Source: Nephrocerus scutellatus (lineage: Eukaryota; Arthropoda; Insecta; Diptera; Pipunculidae). Taken from it: 64,000 nucleotides of DNA. Location: NCBI GenBank assembly GCA_947095585.1, contig OX352763.1, positions 19,827,462 to 19,891,461 of the forward strand, written 5' to 3'. Positions 1-13,400 of this stretch are shown here, one piece after another (positions within the stretch are counted from its first letter, which is position 1; every line of letters starts with the position of its first letter). The notes under the pieces were generated by a model, which had not been told where the DNA came from, searched no databases, and was given only the letters and a program-made list of their open reading frames with translations. A program made the position numbers and the translations under genes.

Positions 1-1289
1 TAGTTTGTGTCCTTATAATACAGCCGGGAATTGCCGGGAACACGGACAGCATGTGAGATTTTTACATCTAATCGTTTTGTCAATGGGAAGCAATGAGTAT
101 TCAATACTCGTCCAACTAAACAAATATATTCCAAATCTAAAAATAAACCAGCGATTCAGTAGAGAGAAAGAGAAGAAGCATAGCTGCGCCTTTTTCGCTT
201 AGTCGGCCGGTCGATCCGTGAGAGGTAACGTGCAGTGAACAGAAATACTGCACAAGTAAAAAAATTTAGGTTGGACTTCGATCTACATGTTACAACTTGT
301 AGTACACAAACACAGTCCAGAATTTTGTTAGTTATTTGTTAGTAGTACTTTTTCATTTTGCAAGCTGCAAGGTTTTTCTTCTCTCTTTATTGACATTTAT
401 ATTGGTAACCAGGGCAAAAGTAGATTATGTAGTTACACTTTTACTACTTCTTCTATTGGCCAAGAGCTCAATTTACGAGCATGTCACCCTGGAAAACTTT
501 CACTTCCGATACTTGTTCGCTGATCTTCGATTTGTTATTTGATAACTTTGAGGTATGTCAAATATTAGAGGACAAGTTCAGTATAGGCTATATTGCCAAA
601 ACTAAAACAAAAATAACGTTTTCTAACGATCTCACGATTTAGGGTCAAATCCCGATAAAGTATCGATGCCAAATTATTTCGTTGGTATGTGCACTGCGTC
701 GAAAGTCTGGCTGATTAGCTAGCTGATTGACTAAATGAATGCGCACTAGCTGACAGGCATGTCAGACAATGATTTACTTGTTGAAATGCTGACTAGAAGT
801 AATTTAGGTAACAACATATTCCTTAGCGTGTTGTGGTTGCTTAAGAAGCTTCGCTTTTGTTGATGATGATAATGATGATGAAGAAAAACTCTACGTTACA
901 TTTAGGTCCGAATTTATAGTCGTAACTATAACTAAAAGCAATAAAGTTAGTGATGGATTTTGATGACTACAAGCTTTGCTACAACATTCCATTCCAGTCT
1001 GTTACATTGCTATAGCATGAGTTGGTGTTGTAGTAACAACTATAAATTCGGGCATTGAATTTTTCATGTAAAAGTTAATAATTATTGTTGTTATATTGTG
1101 TTGTTTTTGTCATCAAAATTTACGTTTTTCTTCTTTTTTCTTTCTCTCTGTTTTTTCTTTTTTTATTAACTTTTACACCCCCGCCTTCTAGCATGTGACT
1201 CATAAATATATAAAATAAATATTGCATATTCGTGTGGTGTAGTTGGTGGTGTCTAGTTAATGAATTAATAAAAATCGAAACACAAACAG
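1..1289. other. Upstream region of LRRFIP exon 1, no gene seen
   Basis: AT-rich sequence with a short GATGATGATAATGATGATG tract near 862-881 and poly-pyrimidine near 1125-1165. Reading frames here are short and unlike protein. The LRRFIP promoter must lie in or near 1000-1290, but no core motif is convincing. Confidence 0.4.
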
Positions 1290-1374
1290 CGCATTGCAAA
1301 CATCATTGTTGTCGTCGTCATTGTGTGTGCTACAGTCGTCGTGTTCGTCGTCATTGTCGACGCCGCCTTTTAAA

Positions 1375-1461
1375 ATGGATAGCCCCGGCGCTGTTGGAAG
1401 GCGTCGAGGCAACTCTCGTGTAAATGCTGAGGACCAGGCACTGGATCAAATTGCCAAAGAG
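1375..1461 (+). CDS. LRRFIP2: LRRFIP exon 1 (conserved first coding exon)
   Basis: This exon encodes 29 residues, [12 protein letters not shown]... through [12 protein letters not shown], matching the vertebrate LRRFIP2 N-terminus. The ATG at 1375 is the first in its frame; the open frame runs further upstream but only without an ATG. The exon ends in phase 0 at GAG|GTAAGT (donor at 1462). The presumed 5' UTR (about 1290-1374) is rich in GTCGTC triplets. No TATA box is obvious. Confidence 0.92.
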
Positions 1462-4400
1462 GTAAGTCTTCCAATTAGGCATCACATCATTTTAAGTATT
1501 TCTGTTGTACTAGTGCGGTATTTTAATATTCATGCATCTACATCTACCATTTACGCTTTCCAATTGTTTTTTCCAAGTATATATATACATACATTGTTTG
1601 TATTGCTTTTTTCATCAGCAATGCGGGTTTTTTGTCTTGCATATATGTCCCTAATGAGTGTCTTATATTGTCTTGTGATGTGATGGTGATGGGAACACGG
1701 CTTATATGTTTCAAATATTAAAACAAATAAATGTAAAAAAAACTTCGTTGCGAGATTTTCAGTTTTCTCGATGCAAGTGCCATTCATAAATAATGGCATG
1801 GGATTTAGGATTCGCTTAGACGACAGGAGACAGCATTGGGTTTTGGAAGCGTTAAATTATACTCGATTGTTTTCTCCCCATTTTACTACGCTGTCCAGGT
1901 CAGAATATAACGTGTTACGTAGTTGTTTGAGTTCCACATTAGAAGTGGAGGGACGTTCTTCAAACTTATATGAGAAGCTGAGAGTGCTGTCGTCAGAAAG
2001 AGAGTGAATTTGTTAAGAAGCCACAGATAAGAGATCATTAATAAAAATGAGAAAGATTTTCGGGGACAAAGCAGAGCACTGGGGAACGCCAGCATTTAAG
2101 GGATGTACTTTAGACTTGAAACCGTTAAATACAACTTGAATTGAGCGGCCCAAAAAATAGCTACTAATCCAGTGAAGCAGTTTATCATCGACTCCATAAG
2201 CACGCATTTAGGACAAAAGAGCTTGATGCCAAACTCTTGTCGAATGCCTTGGAAATATCGAGTGCAACAGCTTTGCTTTCACCAAATTGATGTAAAGACC
2301 GGTTCGACTGTTCGGTGAGATATACCATCAAATCACCAGTAGAACGTTGCCCACGAAATCGGTCAGATTTCTATGGTTTCAAGATATTTCATGAGCTGGA
2401 AATTGATCAGCGTTTCCATGACCTTGGAAAGAATGGATGTAAGTGCTAGAGGTCGGTACGAGGAAGGAGACGACTGCTCGCCTTTTTTGGGTATGGGCAG
2501 GACAAAGACTGTTTTCCAACTTCTCGGGAAGAGTCCAGAAGAATAGGATAGATGGAAAAGCTTACGCAATGGTAATGCCAGCTTGGAAGAACAGCTCTTC
2601 ATATCTAATGGGGAGATACTTTCTGGTCCAGCGGATTTGTGAGTGTTGAGATCGTTTAAAACTCTAGCACGAGTACGAACGATGATCTGTCCCATAGAGT
2701 GTTCACTTTGACTTTTTCTTTCTGTCGGTTTTTTTCACTTCTTTTTTAACCACCCTCAACACGTCCCAGGGAGCTTTAACAGCACAGAGTTAAGGGCCAT
2801 TTCTGAGATCTTGCGTATACCGCGTGTGGCTAGTATGTTGCGTGGCAAATGGAAAAGGGACTGAAAAAAACCACATTTCACTTTGCAAACGTTTAGGCTT
2901 AAAAAAATCGATAGCGATGCATAGATTGAGTATTTTTTCAGTTTTCTTAGGGGTAGTAACCCCTATGTATGAAAAAATTACGCCATCGTACACCGAGCGA
3001 TAACCAATTGTTTGGGAAAGCTTCTTAATTCGCCGTTCGGAGACGGCATTAAATTGGTGGTCCCTTCCATTTGTGTGCAAAAATACACATGCACAACACA
3101 AATGGTCGCGAAAAGCTTGGCCTTGCACCGCAATGGTCTCTGTAGCGCCAAATATCATTATTGTTATTGGCTGGTATAGGAAGGTCATAGGAAGGCGGGT
3201 GTTCATTTGTGCGGATAGCGAGAGCCCGGGAGCTGCTAGTAATAAAATAAAATAAATATTTTATATTAGGATTTTAAAGTTCACAACCATTTATCCATGA
3301 ACTGTCCTTATGATCAAATAATATCATTTCGACAATTCAAACGTATTTGTTTGTGTATGCGTAATGCTATTTTGTGAGGTGGGTGCATATTCCATGTTGC
3401 ACTTTGCCTGCTGCATGTAGTTTAGTGCATGTTGTATATTGCGTGTTGCATGTAGCACGCTGCATGTGGCATAGTGCATGTTTTATATTGCGTGTTACAT
3501 GTAGAATGGAGCACCTTGCATGTGGCACCTTGCATGTTGCATGTAATGTGTTGCATATTGTATGTTGTGTCTTGCATATTAAATGTAGCGTCTAGCAAGT
3601 TGTATGTTGCAAGTTAGGTGTTGCGTATGCAGCAAGTTGGTTGTTGTATCTTCCAAGTTAGGTGGTGCATATTGTTTGTTGCAAGTTGTATGTTGAATGT
3701 TGCATCTAGCATATTACATATTGAATTTTGCGTGTCGCATGTTGCATTCTGCATGTACATTCCAGCTACATTGTTTGACCTTTAAAATTGAATATTCTTT
3801 CAAAAAAGACAGTCCCCTTGTATCTAGAAGCATTCATGAGCTACAGGGTGTCAAGTGATGTAAGGTCAAAACTACATCTCTTCGCATTAAAACGCTACGT
3901 ACACCGCAGTTGGTGAACATAGACCCACCCCTCCCATACGATTTTTTTCACGAAATTAACAAAGGAATCACCATTTTAAGTATTTGCCACCTAAACGACT
4001 ACACCCTGTATAGTTAACATATAAAATATAACTATAGAAAACGAGACATAACATAGTGCGTTAACAGTGTCTCATAACAGTGTGACTTAACATGGGACAT
4101 AACAGTGTCGCATAACAGTGTCGCATAACAGTGTCACATAACAGTGTCCCATCACAGTGTAACAACGACGCAAAAACAGTGGCTCATAACAGTGCAACAT
4201 TTAACATTGAACTTTTTAATCATGTACCCCACTTATTCCAAGAAGACTTAGACGCCGTCACGTCAAAAACAGATTTTTTTTCATTCATTTGTACGATGCT
4301 TCTTAACTTATGAACCGATTTAAATGCATGACATGCTGACTCATTTGGCAAAAAGGTCTCAAATGTATCGTTATTTCGTTCTGAGTATTTTTTAAGACTT

Positions 4401-7400
4401 GATTTTGTATTAACAACAAACTACTCTAACCACTTCCACCATCATTTGTTTTTTCTTTCCTGACATATAAATATAACTGGAGAAATATCAATTTTATCTC
4501 CCAAAATGATGTGCTTCTAATCTATTGAACCGCAATGTATATAGCCAGTGAGTTATATACGGTTGAAGAGAATAAGACCCAGATATTTGGCTTCATAAGA
4601 AAAGCATAAGTTAAACATGTCAACATGCTGAGTTTTGTATTTTCTATTGAAGAGAACAAGTTCTGTTTTTGGCGGTTTATCCAACGATCCACAGCGATCA
4701 TCTAGTTAGCTTGTTAAGAGCTCTCTGTAAGAATTACTTTAAGCGTGCTTTCCTAAGACGGCAATATCAATGCCATCCGCATAAGCAATCACTCTTTTAC
4801 AGGCAGGATCGTATAATGCATTTAAATTTAGTAGCTGCGGAAAACTCTTCTCTAAAAAACATAATGCATAATGTACGGAGGCAGAGTGATACGTATGATG
4901 CAATGCAATCATGCAAATGAACACACTTTCTGAAAGGCTAACTTTGACTTTCTATGTACATTTGTACGGCTTAAGAGTTAAATCAATCACACACACACAC
5001 TTTACTACAAAATTATTGGTAAAGAATGTTTGGTGCGATGAATGCCAAATATTTCTTTATTAATCTCATCAATTAACCTACTTCTAACCTACCGGGCTTT
5101 GCACTCAAGATCCATCGATGGTAACGACGAATTCAGAACCCCGTTTTGTCTTAACATTCCCATAAATAATGATCTATTCAATAAATAAATGGGCTGAGGG
5201 CAGTTCTCTCTTGCTCTTAAAACGCACAAGGCACACAGAAAGTATTTAGTATATTAGCAATAAACAATGTGAAAAACTGCAGTGACAACTAAACGATGGG
5301 CTAGTCCGTTCCCTGTCCAAAAGACATGAAATACTCGAAATCGTATTCTAAAAACAGATTCAATGATCGCGGTGGGAAATCCCCCTCATCGCTTCCCACT
5401 CCTTTTCGTTAAGCGTACCTCACAAACGTTTCATTGGCGGTCTGTTGTCAATTTAAATTTTGTGCGTGGTTCCGCTTCCAGCTAAAGCGGCACTGGGTGT
5501 GTGTGTGTGCGCGCGAGTGATGGCTTTTGATGAACCAGCAGATGACATCGAGTCGGAATTTCCCATTCTCACTGAATGCATTTTCCGATGATGCACACCG
5601 GAAACGCTGAAGAACGCACGTAGCCCCATGTGCGCGAAATGAATTGTTTACTTTGCTGTTGTCGGTGGGTATGTACTCTGCACGCGTGTGTGTTCTCCCA
5701 CTTAAAATTTTGGAAACTGTTATAAGAGGCCATGGTGAGCGTGTTGTTTTTTTGTTTTGTTTGTTTGACGTTTTATCATTCAAGACATTTTTAATGTGAC
5801 ATTTTTTTCTACCACGACCGGTGGACGGAGGTGGGCTAAAAATAACATACCCGGACGAGCTTGCATCCGTTCTAAGTGGGTCGCTCCTGCTCGCCTTATC
5901 CATCAGAACATCATCATCGGTGAGAAGAGTGACTTCTAACAACAGAAACAACAAAAGGAGATCTATAGCGACCTAATGCTCCCGATTTCCCCCACAGACA
6001 AGCAAAGAAAACCTATACGGGTGTTTTTTTTTTCCTTGCTTCGATGTAATTATTTTTTATTTGACGCAGAATGAAAAATTGTAATTTTTCTTGCGTTTAA
6101 GATAAGCGATTTATCTTTTCGTTTCGTAAGCGATTTTTTCCGTTTTTCACGTATTTAACGCTTTAACGCTGACAGACAACTCGTCAGTATTATATAAGGG
6201 AAGGCGAATTGATGTTTTTAACGTAAAACAGAGCAGGATGATTTGTGAAGTTTTGATAGATTGCCGCCTGCCTACCTACCTACCTACTGCTGTAGTTTTG
6301 CTGTTGTTGACGCTTTTAAGTTTAGTTTTTTATGTGGGAATTTCAATGATTAGTAAATTGTGATAATTAACACAACTATTTATAACTATGGTGGGCGGTC
6401 TAACTGATTAGTGCGTAGGATTGCTGATGTTCAAATCCCAGCAAAACAAACTTTTATGAGAAAGCTTCTAAATTTGCCTTTCGGATCTGGCTTCATACTG
6501 TAAATTCCTTCCATTTGTGTGCAAAAATATTACACGTACAACACGAATGGTCACAAGAAGCTATGCCCTGTACCACAACAGCCCGCTGCGCCAAATATTA
6601 TTATTTTATTCAATTCTTTATATTACCTTCGTACCTTGCAGGTATGCTTAAGTATCTCTGACTGGTGGAAGTGCGACCTATATGACATTTTTTACAGCTG
6701 TCATGCAAGACATCATGTAGTCGGGGTCTGGTTTCTAGTCAGCAAAAGAATAAAACCACTGTTATCGGCATTAAAGCATGCACCGTCCGCGTGCGGTTCA
6801 AATTTAAAAACATAAGCCTCATAAACATTCACGCACCTACAGAGGATTCCCCAGATGACGAAAAAAAAATAATTCTCTGAATCAGTCAACTGAAACGACT
6901 CCTTAATTCAGGGTGTTCCGCCAAGAGACATCCTGTGCCACATACATTAGAAGGAAGATATCACAACTTGCAGCAATTATCGTGGTATACGTTGTTGAGT
7001 ACTGGGTATACCATTTTCTCATCTATTCTTTAATACAGGATAGCCCCATACGCTAAAGACATAATTGGTCCAAACCAGAGTGGCATCAAGCCAGGCAAAT
7101 CAACAATTGATCAGATTTACACCCTTAGGCACATGATGGAATATTGTCTAGAGTTTCAAAGCTCATTACACCATATTTGTATAGACTTTAAAGTCGCCTA
7201 TGATAGCATAGCCAGAGTAAACTTTATAGAGCCATGAGAGAATTCGGCATCATAAATAATATAAATTGACACGACTATGTAGGTTGACCATGACAAATGT
7301 TATAAGCCAAGTAAACATATTCGGATCACTATCAAGCCCATTCAACATCTATAACGATGGATTCTCTTCAACCTGGCGTTAGAGAAAGTTATCCGAGACT

Positions 7401-10400
7401 TTGACGTAACGGCTAAAGGATCAATCCTCTATAAGCCCGTTCAGATACTGGCTTAGGCAGACGACATTGACATCGTTGGTAGAAACCCAAGAGCTGTACA
7501 GAAAGCTTTTACCCAGATCGAGCGGGCGGCACGAAATCTGGGCTGCACATAAATAGGAGCAAAACAAAGTACATGGTGGCCACGTCTGCAAGCAGAAGAT
7601 CCAACACTGGTCCTTTAAATAAAATAGTGGAACGTAAATTTGAAGTAGTGCAATCCTTTTACTATCCCAGGTCAACTGCAGCAGCCGATAACAGCATGGA
7701 ACCACGGTTGCTTAAAGCCAACAAAGCCTAGTCTGTCAAGACTCTTAACAACTTAACAATGATATCCTTTGCGGTAGGATTTATGGATCGCCACAGCGGC
7801 GTCGGCAAAGCCTACGCTGGAAGGACCGGACGCCGCATAAATGCGTGTGTCCCTCAGGGCTGTGTTTTATCTCCCACATTCTTTCTTGTTTTCGTTAATG
7901 ATTTTCTGTCTGCAACTTCTAATCCAATACATTCATTTGCTGACCACAGTATTCTTAGTTTCTCTTATATGTTCAAAGGTTCACGTCCCTTCTCTTCGGA
8001 TGTGGAACTAGAACAACAGCGTATGTTAAGCTCTTTGCATTCCAACCTTCCAACCAACTAGCAATTCTTGGTATTTGCGTGAACGAAAAGCGTCGTTGGA
8101 ATGACCACATATTTAACGTCGCAAAAAATGCGGCTTCTGAACACAGTGCAAGAAATATTTCACTCTGATCTGGCTACTATCTACAAGGTATTCATTCGTC
8201 CCAAACCTGGGTATAACTGTCATGTCTGGTTAGGTGCACCTAACACCTCGTTGCCTCTGCTTGAACAGAATATAGAACCATGCGATAAAACTTATAAGTG
8301 ACAAAAATATTGAAATAACTAATGATTCGCTTGAATATCGGAGGAATGTCTTTTGTTTGTCCGGTTTTACCATCAACGTTGCACAAAAAAAATACCCAGT
8401 TGAATTTCGCCTCTCCATGAAGTCAATCGCAATACTCGTGGTGTTTCGAATGCTCATAAGTTTACCCTTAAACCCATCTTCGGCCGTACTGTTAAGTTTA
8501 GATACTCTTTCTTTGCACATACAACACGAATGTGGAATGCTTTATCAAGTTCTGTTATCCCGCATTATTATGATCAATAGAATTCAGAATGCAGGCACAT
8601 CGACATCTCCTCTTTCGCTTCTTGATACGCTGTGCCTAGCATCACAAGGGTTTAAACCCCTTGAGCGTGTGCCATTGGTAAAATAATATAAGTGTTCCAT
8701 ATTCTTCTGGAAATGGTTGCGTCCTTAGAAATTGATCTTTACAACATGTAATCGAAAAATTCCATCCTTACATCTGTGATATAAAAATTTGAGCGTAATT
8801 GAACAAAGCTGCTGGCATCGTTAAACTGGAAGACCGACACACACAAGCATTTACGCCTATGCCAACTGCACCTTCAAGATTGATTGATTTATTGAATCCG
8901 AGAGACATTTTGTCCAATTTCGTTTGGTTTCTGTTTTAAGCGAATTAAAAGACAAATGCACGATGAACGATGCAGCACCCCCCAGAAGAAGCTTCTGGTT
9001 TCAGCATATCTCGAGCATGTTGCTAATTTTGTCATCGGCACCACCGACCGGCCATTGCTGGCTGGTTGCTGCTGTTTGGTTGGCTAAATATTTAGCTATC
9101 TGCATGTTGCAGGCTATTTTCGTTTTGTTACTTGTGTCTAGACGGACTCGCTAGTCTATAAAAATCGAATTCAAAAAGACACTCCAATTTCAATCTCTTT
9201 TCCTGCTGGCATATACTGTACGAAGTACTTTTGTCGAGGGGCTTGCCTGCAACAACAGTGTCAGTCAATCCCCGCACAAGTGACAAGAAAGTAGAAATAT
9301 GCATTAACGCAAATTGCACTGAATTTCTCCGTCTGGCAGTCAGCGGAGAAGTAATTGCACTTGTAGAACGGTGCACTCAAATCTTTCGTCGGTCTTATTG
9401 TTGTTGCTGTCGTCGCAGCAGTCGTCGACTGTCTGTTGTTTGCAGCACTACAAAATACAAATTGAATAAATTATTTGCTCAATTATTTGTTGCTTAACAG
9501 TTTTGCTGCAAAGCATATTAGGAAGAATAATGAGTAAGGCAATGAAGAAGCAATTTTTAAAATCTTTGACGGTACTGGCTACCAAAAGATTAAAATGTGT
9601 TACCCTTAAAAATAGGGCGGATCAATGCAAGCTTATTCGATCTTTTTTTCTATTTACTACGCCAGCTTCGCCCGGATTTTGAAATCGATTTATCATTATT
9701 TCTCGATCACTGTAGGTTATTCGTTTGCAAAAACCAAAATTTGTGTTTAAATCCTTTAAATCACAAAAAATAAAAACGAAAAAACTGAAATAGGAAATCT
9801 TTACCAAAAGACTGAATTTGCAGTTCCAGAGGATTTGGCCAAACTACGAAAAACCACAAAGAACTGGCATTTTCATTTCATTTTAAACCAACTCTTCCGC
9901 TCATCCTTGGTACAATGTTTGATGGCAAGAAACACATTGATTTTGTGGAATTTGTAACATTTTTGATAAGCCTATTGGCTCGATCGTTTTCACTGCCTTT
10001 TTGGTTTTTCGTAGGGCAACTCCAATCGTACAACTATCTTCAATGATCTTATAAATAAGGACAAACGGCTTTGGACGCTACAAAGCTTCAAACCATACAA
10101 ATCTGCAGGACCTGACGGCATAATTCCAACCGGGCTACAAAGGGCTTCGGATATTATCCTTCCTTTGCTGGAAACAATTCTGAAGAGTTGTCTTGATCTG
10201 GTTCATATTCCAGTTCTATTGAGAGAAGTAAACGTTGTTTTCATACCCAAAGCCGGCAAATGCACGCTTGTTAGTCCAACGGAGCTCAGACCAATCAGTT
10301 TTTCATCATTCCTGTTAAAGACACTGGAAAGACTGATCGATATCTACATACGCGCACGCATTGACAAAAGACTCCTCCTGTCTACAGATCAGCACGCGTA

Positions 10401-13400
10401 TTGTAAAGGCAAGTCTGTAAAAACAGCTCTACACTACACTGGTACGTTCTATTGAACATTCCCTTCACTACAATGTATTCCTAGACATTGAAGGCGCTTT
10501 TAGCAACGTGAACACATTTGCGATTACGGATGCACTGTCGACTTTGAGGGTGGACGACTCGCTTGGCGAATTGATTAATCTTCTTCTCACAAGTCGGGTT
10601 ATTAATTCAAGCTTAGCGTGTCGTCCACAAGGTGGAGTCCTATCCCCCCTTCTATGAAACTAAGCGGTGAATGAGCTGCTGGTATGCCTAAGAGGTGAAC
10701 TGCAGAATAATCGCTTATGCGGATGCTTATGCGTTTCATATACTACAGTTTTTAAAAGCTTGCGCGCTCATTCTTAAAGTTATTCCTAACTTCATATTGG
10801 TCAGGTAGACGGAAAATTTTAGCTTTCATCGTCCAGGTTGAATGAGTTATTCTGCCCTGACAACGGAATGTTAATCTTAATCGCCGTTGCCTGGTGAAAT
10901 AGTATTTTCATGTTCTCAGCAATGACTATGAGGTTTCCTTAAGTAGACATTTTCATTTTATCAACTGCTAAAGCTTCTGAGCATTATTCCTGAAATAGCG
11001 TCTCTCAATGGGCGCCATGGCTCCAGTGGTTAGTGTGCTGGACTTCAAAGTAGGAGATTCGTGCTTCGAGTCCCGGAAACAATAATAAATATTTTTCATG
11101 GTCCTACTTCTCACAATTGTCTGACAAACGTCCGAGAGTAATAACTTGTCACGGAAAGGTTTTCAAGTTGCCTTTCAAATGTGGCATCAAATTGTAAGTC
11201 GCTTTCATTAGTGCGCAAAAATTTAGCACGGTTAACAAGAATGGTCGCGAGAAGCTAAGCCTTGGACCGCAACGGTCTGTTGAGCCAAATAATATTAATG
11301 TCTTCAATAGAGCACCTTTCTTGGTCTTTCCCTTTCTCTGTGTAAAACCGGCGTTCCTCTAGTTGTGGTCGTAGAGCTCACAAGCAGCTCTCTATCTGCA
11401 CCTGCCTGACTTTGTCATTAAACCAGGAGTTTTGTTGTGGTCGTCGGGTTAAGCTTAGTACAACATAAGTGGTGTCTCTGATGGCTTGTTGGCAACGTAG
11501 CCATAGCCGTTCCACAGAGATTCTCTGTTACTGTTTCGTTTGGTATATTTGCATTCGTACCATGGCTGCAACCAGATTCGAGACAATAATAAACTGGCTT
11601 GATTTGAAAATTGTTGTCCTCGTTATCAGATAATCCGTCCGTACACGAGGCTGTTGGTTGTGTCGTGAGAAGAGTGTTTTTCCGCTGTTGAGCTGTCAAC
11701 CTCACGCGCAACCCCCAACATGGAGGAGCATGTCCTTTGTTGCCTTCTTGTACAGACATCTTCTTATTGTTTTTTATTCCTTAATGGTACATGCATATAT
11801 CTATGGTAGTCAGGTAATTGCGGTTCTAGTCTGTGGCTTCATATTCATATATAGATTTTTTTAAAATATGAAAGAGTTGGGACGATTTCATTTTCGGTGA
11901 ATAAACTTTTCATATAGTCGCAAGGAAGAAAATTGCACTCAAAGTTCACGCACAACATTTCAGGAAAAAGGGATACTAATTTATTTTTAGAATACATTAT
12001 TGTTATTGCCGCGGAAATATGCATTTCATCTCGCAGTTTCTTCGTCCCTCCGGGTGTGTCGTCTTCTAAATTCTAAATCCCCTTTAATGTTAGGCGTCAT
12101 CAAATTCCATTTACGCCAGAGAAACGCAACTACTGATAAAATGAAATCGCTTGGGGGGATTCTTGCAAGTTGCGATGTCGCGTTCATGTCTTCGCCTCAT
12201 TCCATTGATGCTCTACCGCATGGTTATGACATGCCAATAGAGTAGGGTACTTGATGATGATTCTACGGAAGATGTATCCTATTTTTAGAAAGGTGAATCT
12301 CCTGACGGTAGTTATGTCCAATTATATTACAAACTAACATACTCACCCATCCATATGTACATGCTTTTGTGTGTGCATTTCTCAACGCTTTACCTACTAT
12401 ATGTGTATGCACCGCATAAAGTTGCGTATTGTTTGTCGTCGTCATCGTCATTGCATGTCGTTTTGTCCAATGATAACCCTTGATGTGTTTTCCTGAATTT
12501 ATCCACCGCCATCAGTCACGTCTTGGAATATAATGCTAATGTTAAAACGGCAACTGTTTTCCAATTCCAAATTTCAAGCTTGAGTTTTTGTACAACACGT
12601 TTATATGCAGATGTGTGGATTAATGGAATGGATGATGGCTGGATGGATAAGTTGGGGAAACAACCCTTGCAGCATCTGACGTAAGTAAATCTCTTTGCTT
12701 GGTGGTGATCGATCAAAGGGGGATTGCGTACAGTCAAGATGTGTGTGTTAGTCTTGCTATCCATAAAAGGGGAACTTATACATTATTTTTCGGAAATTAT
12801 TATTATTATTATTGTTATTACGATTTCTCTTCTTATAATTTATGTTGATTGGTTGATTAATGGCCACTTCGTTGATGTGTTTGGTGTTTTATATGTTTCT
12901 ACGTGTGTTTTGGTTTGGTATATGAGTATGATTTGCGCTGCTGCTATCTGCTCTACACATTTCTTGGTTGAGTAACACAAAAATTAATTACCTACATTTT
13001 GATTCCGATTTTCTCTTTTATTTTGTCTATTAATTTGTCTTAATGCAACATAAATTTCGATGATTATCGTTATTCCTTGTATAATGCATCACAGTTATTT
13101 CATAATTCATTTTACTAATTACTTCTTCTAGATCTCTATTTTCGTCATGAGATGACCCAGTTTAGTACTCTACCAACCGATTCATTGCTTCGTTTTATAA
13201 ATAACACGTTGAGTTCCCGGCCTTGCACTGGTGTAAAGTTTGGCACAAAAGAATCGACACTAAATCAGTCACCCCACCCCCTCACCTATCGACCCCATAA
13301 CTCTAGTGGTGTCTTAGCATTACTTTTCTCCTCAGCGACGCCAAAAATTATAGAATCCGACCAAATAACCAACCCCCAGAGGTGTCCTACCACCACTATT

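Noticed and set aside
3374..3595. Cys-rich 73-codon frame that might look like a small secreted peptide
   Set aside because: It is a translation of the TGCATGTTG minisatellite.
5448..5954. Minus-strand open frame of 168 codons
   Set aside because: No family resemblance, no splice support, and part of it translates a GT/GC microsatellite. Most likely chance.
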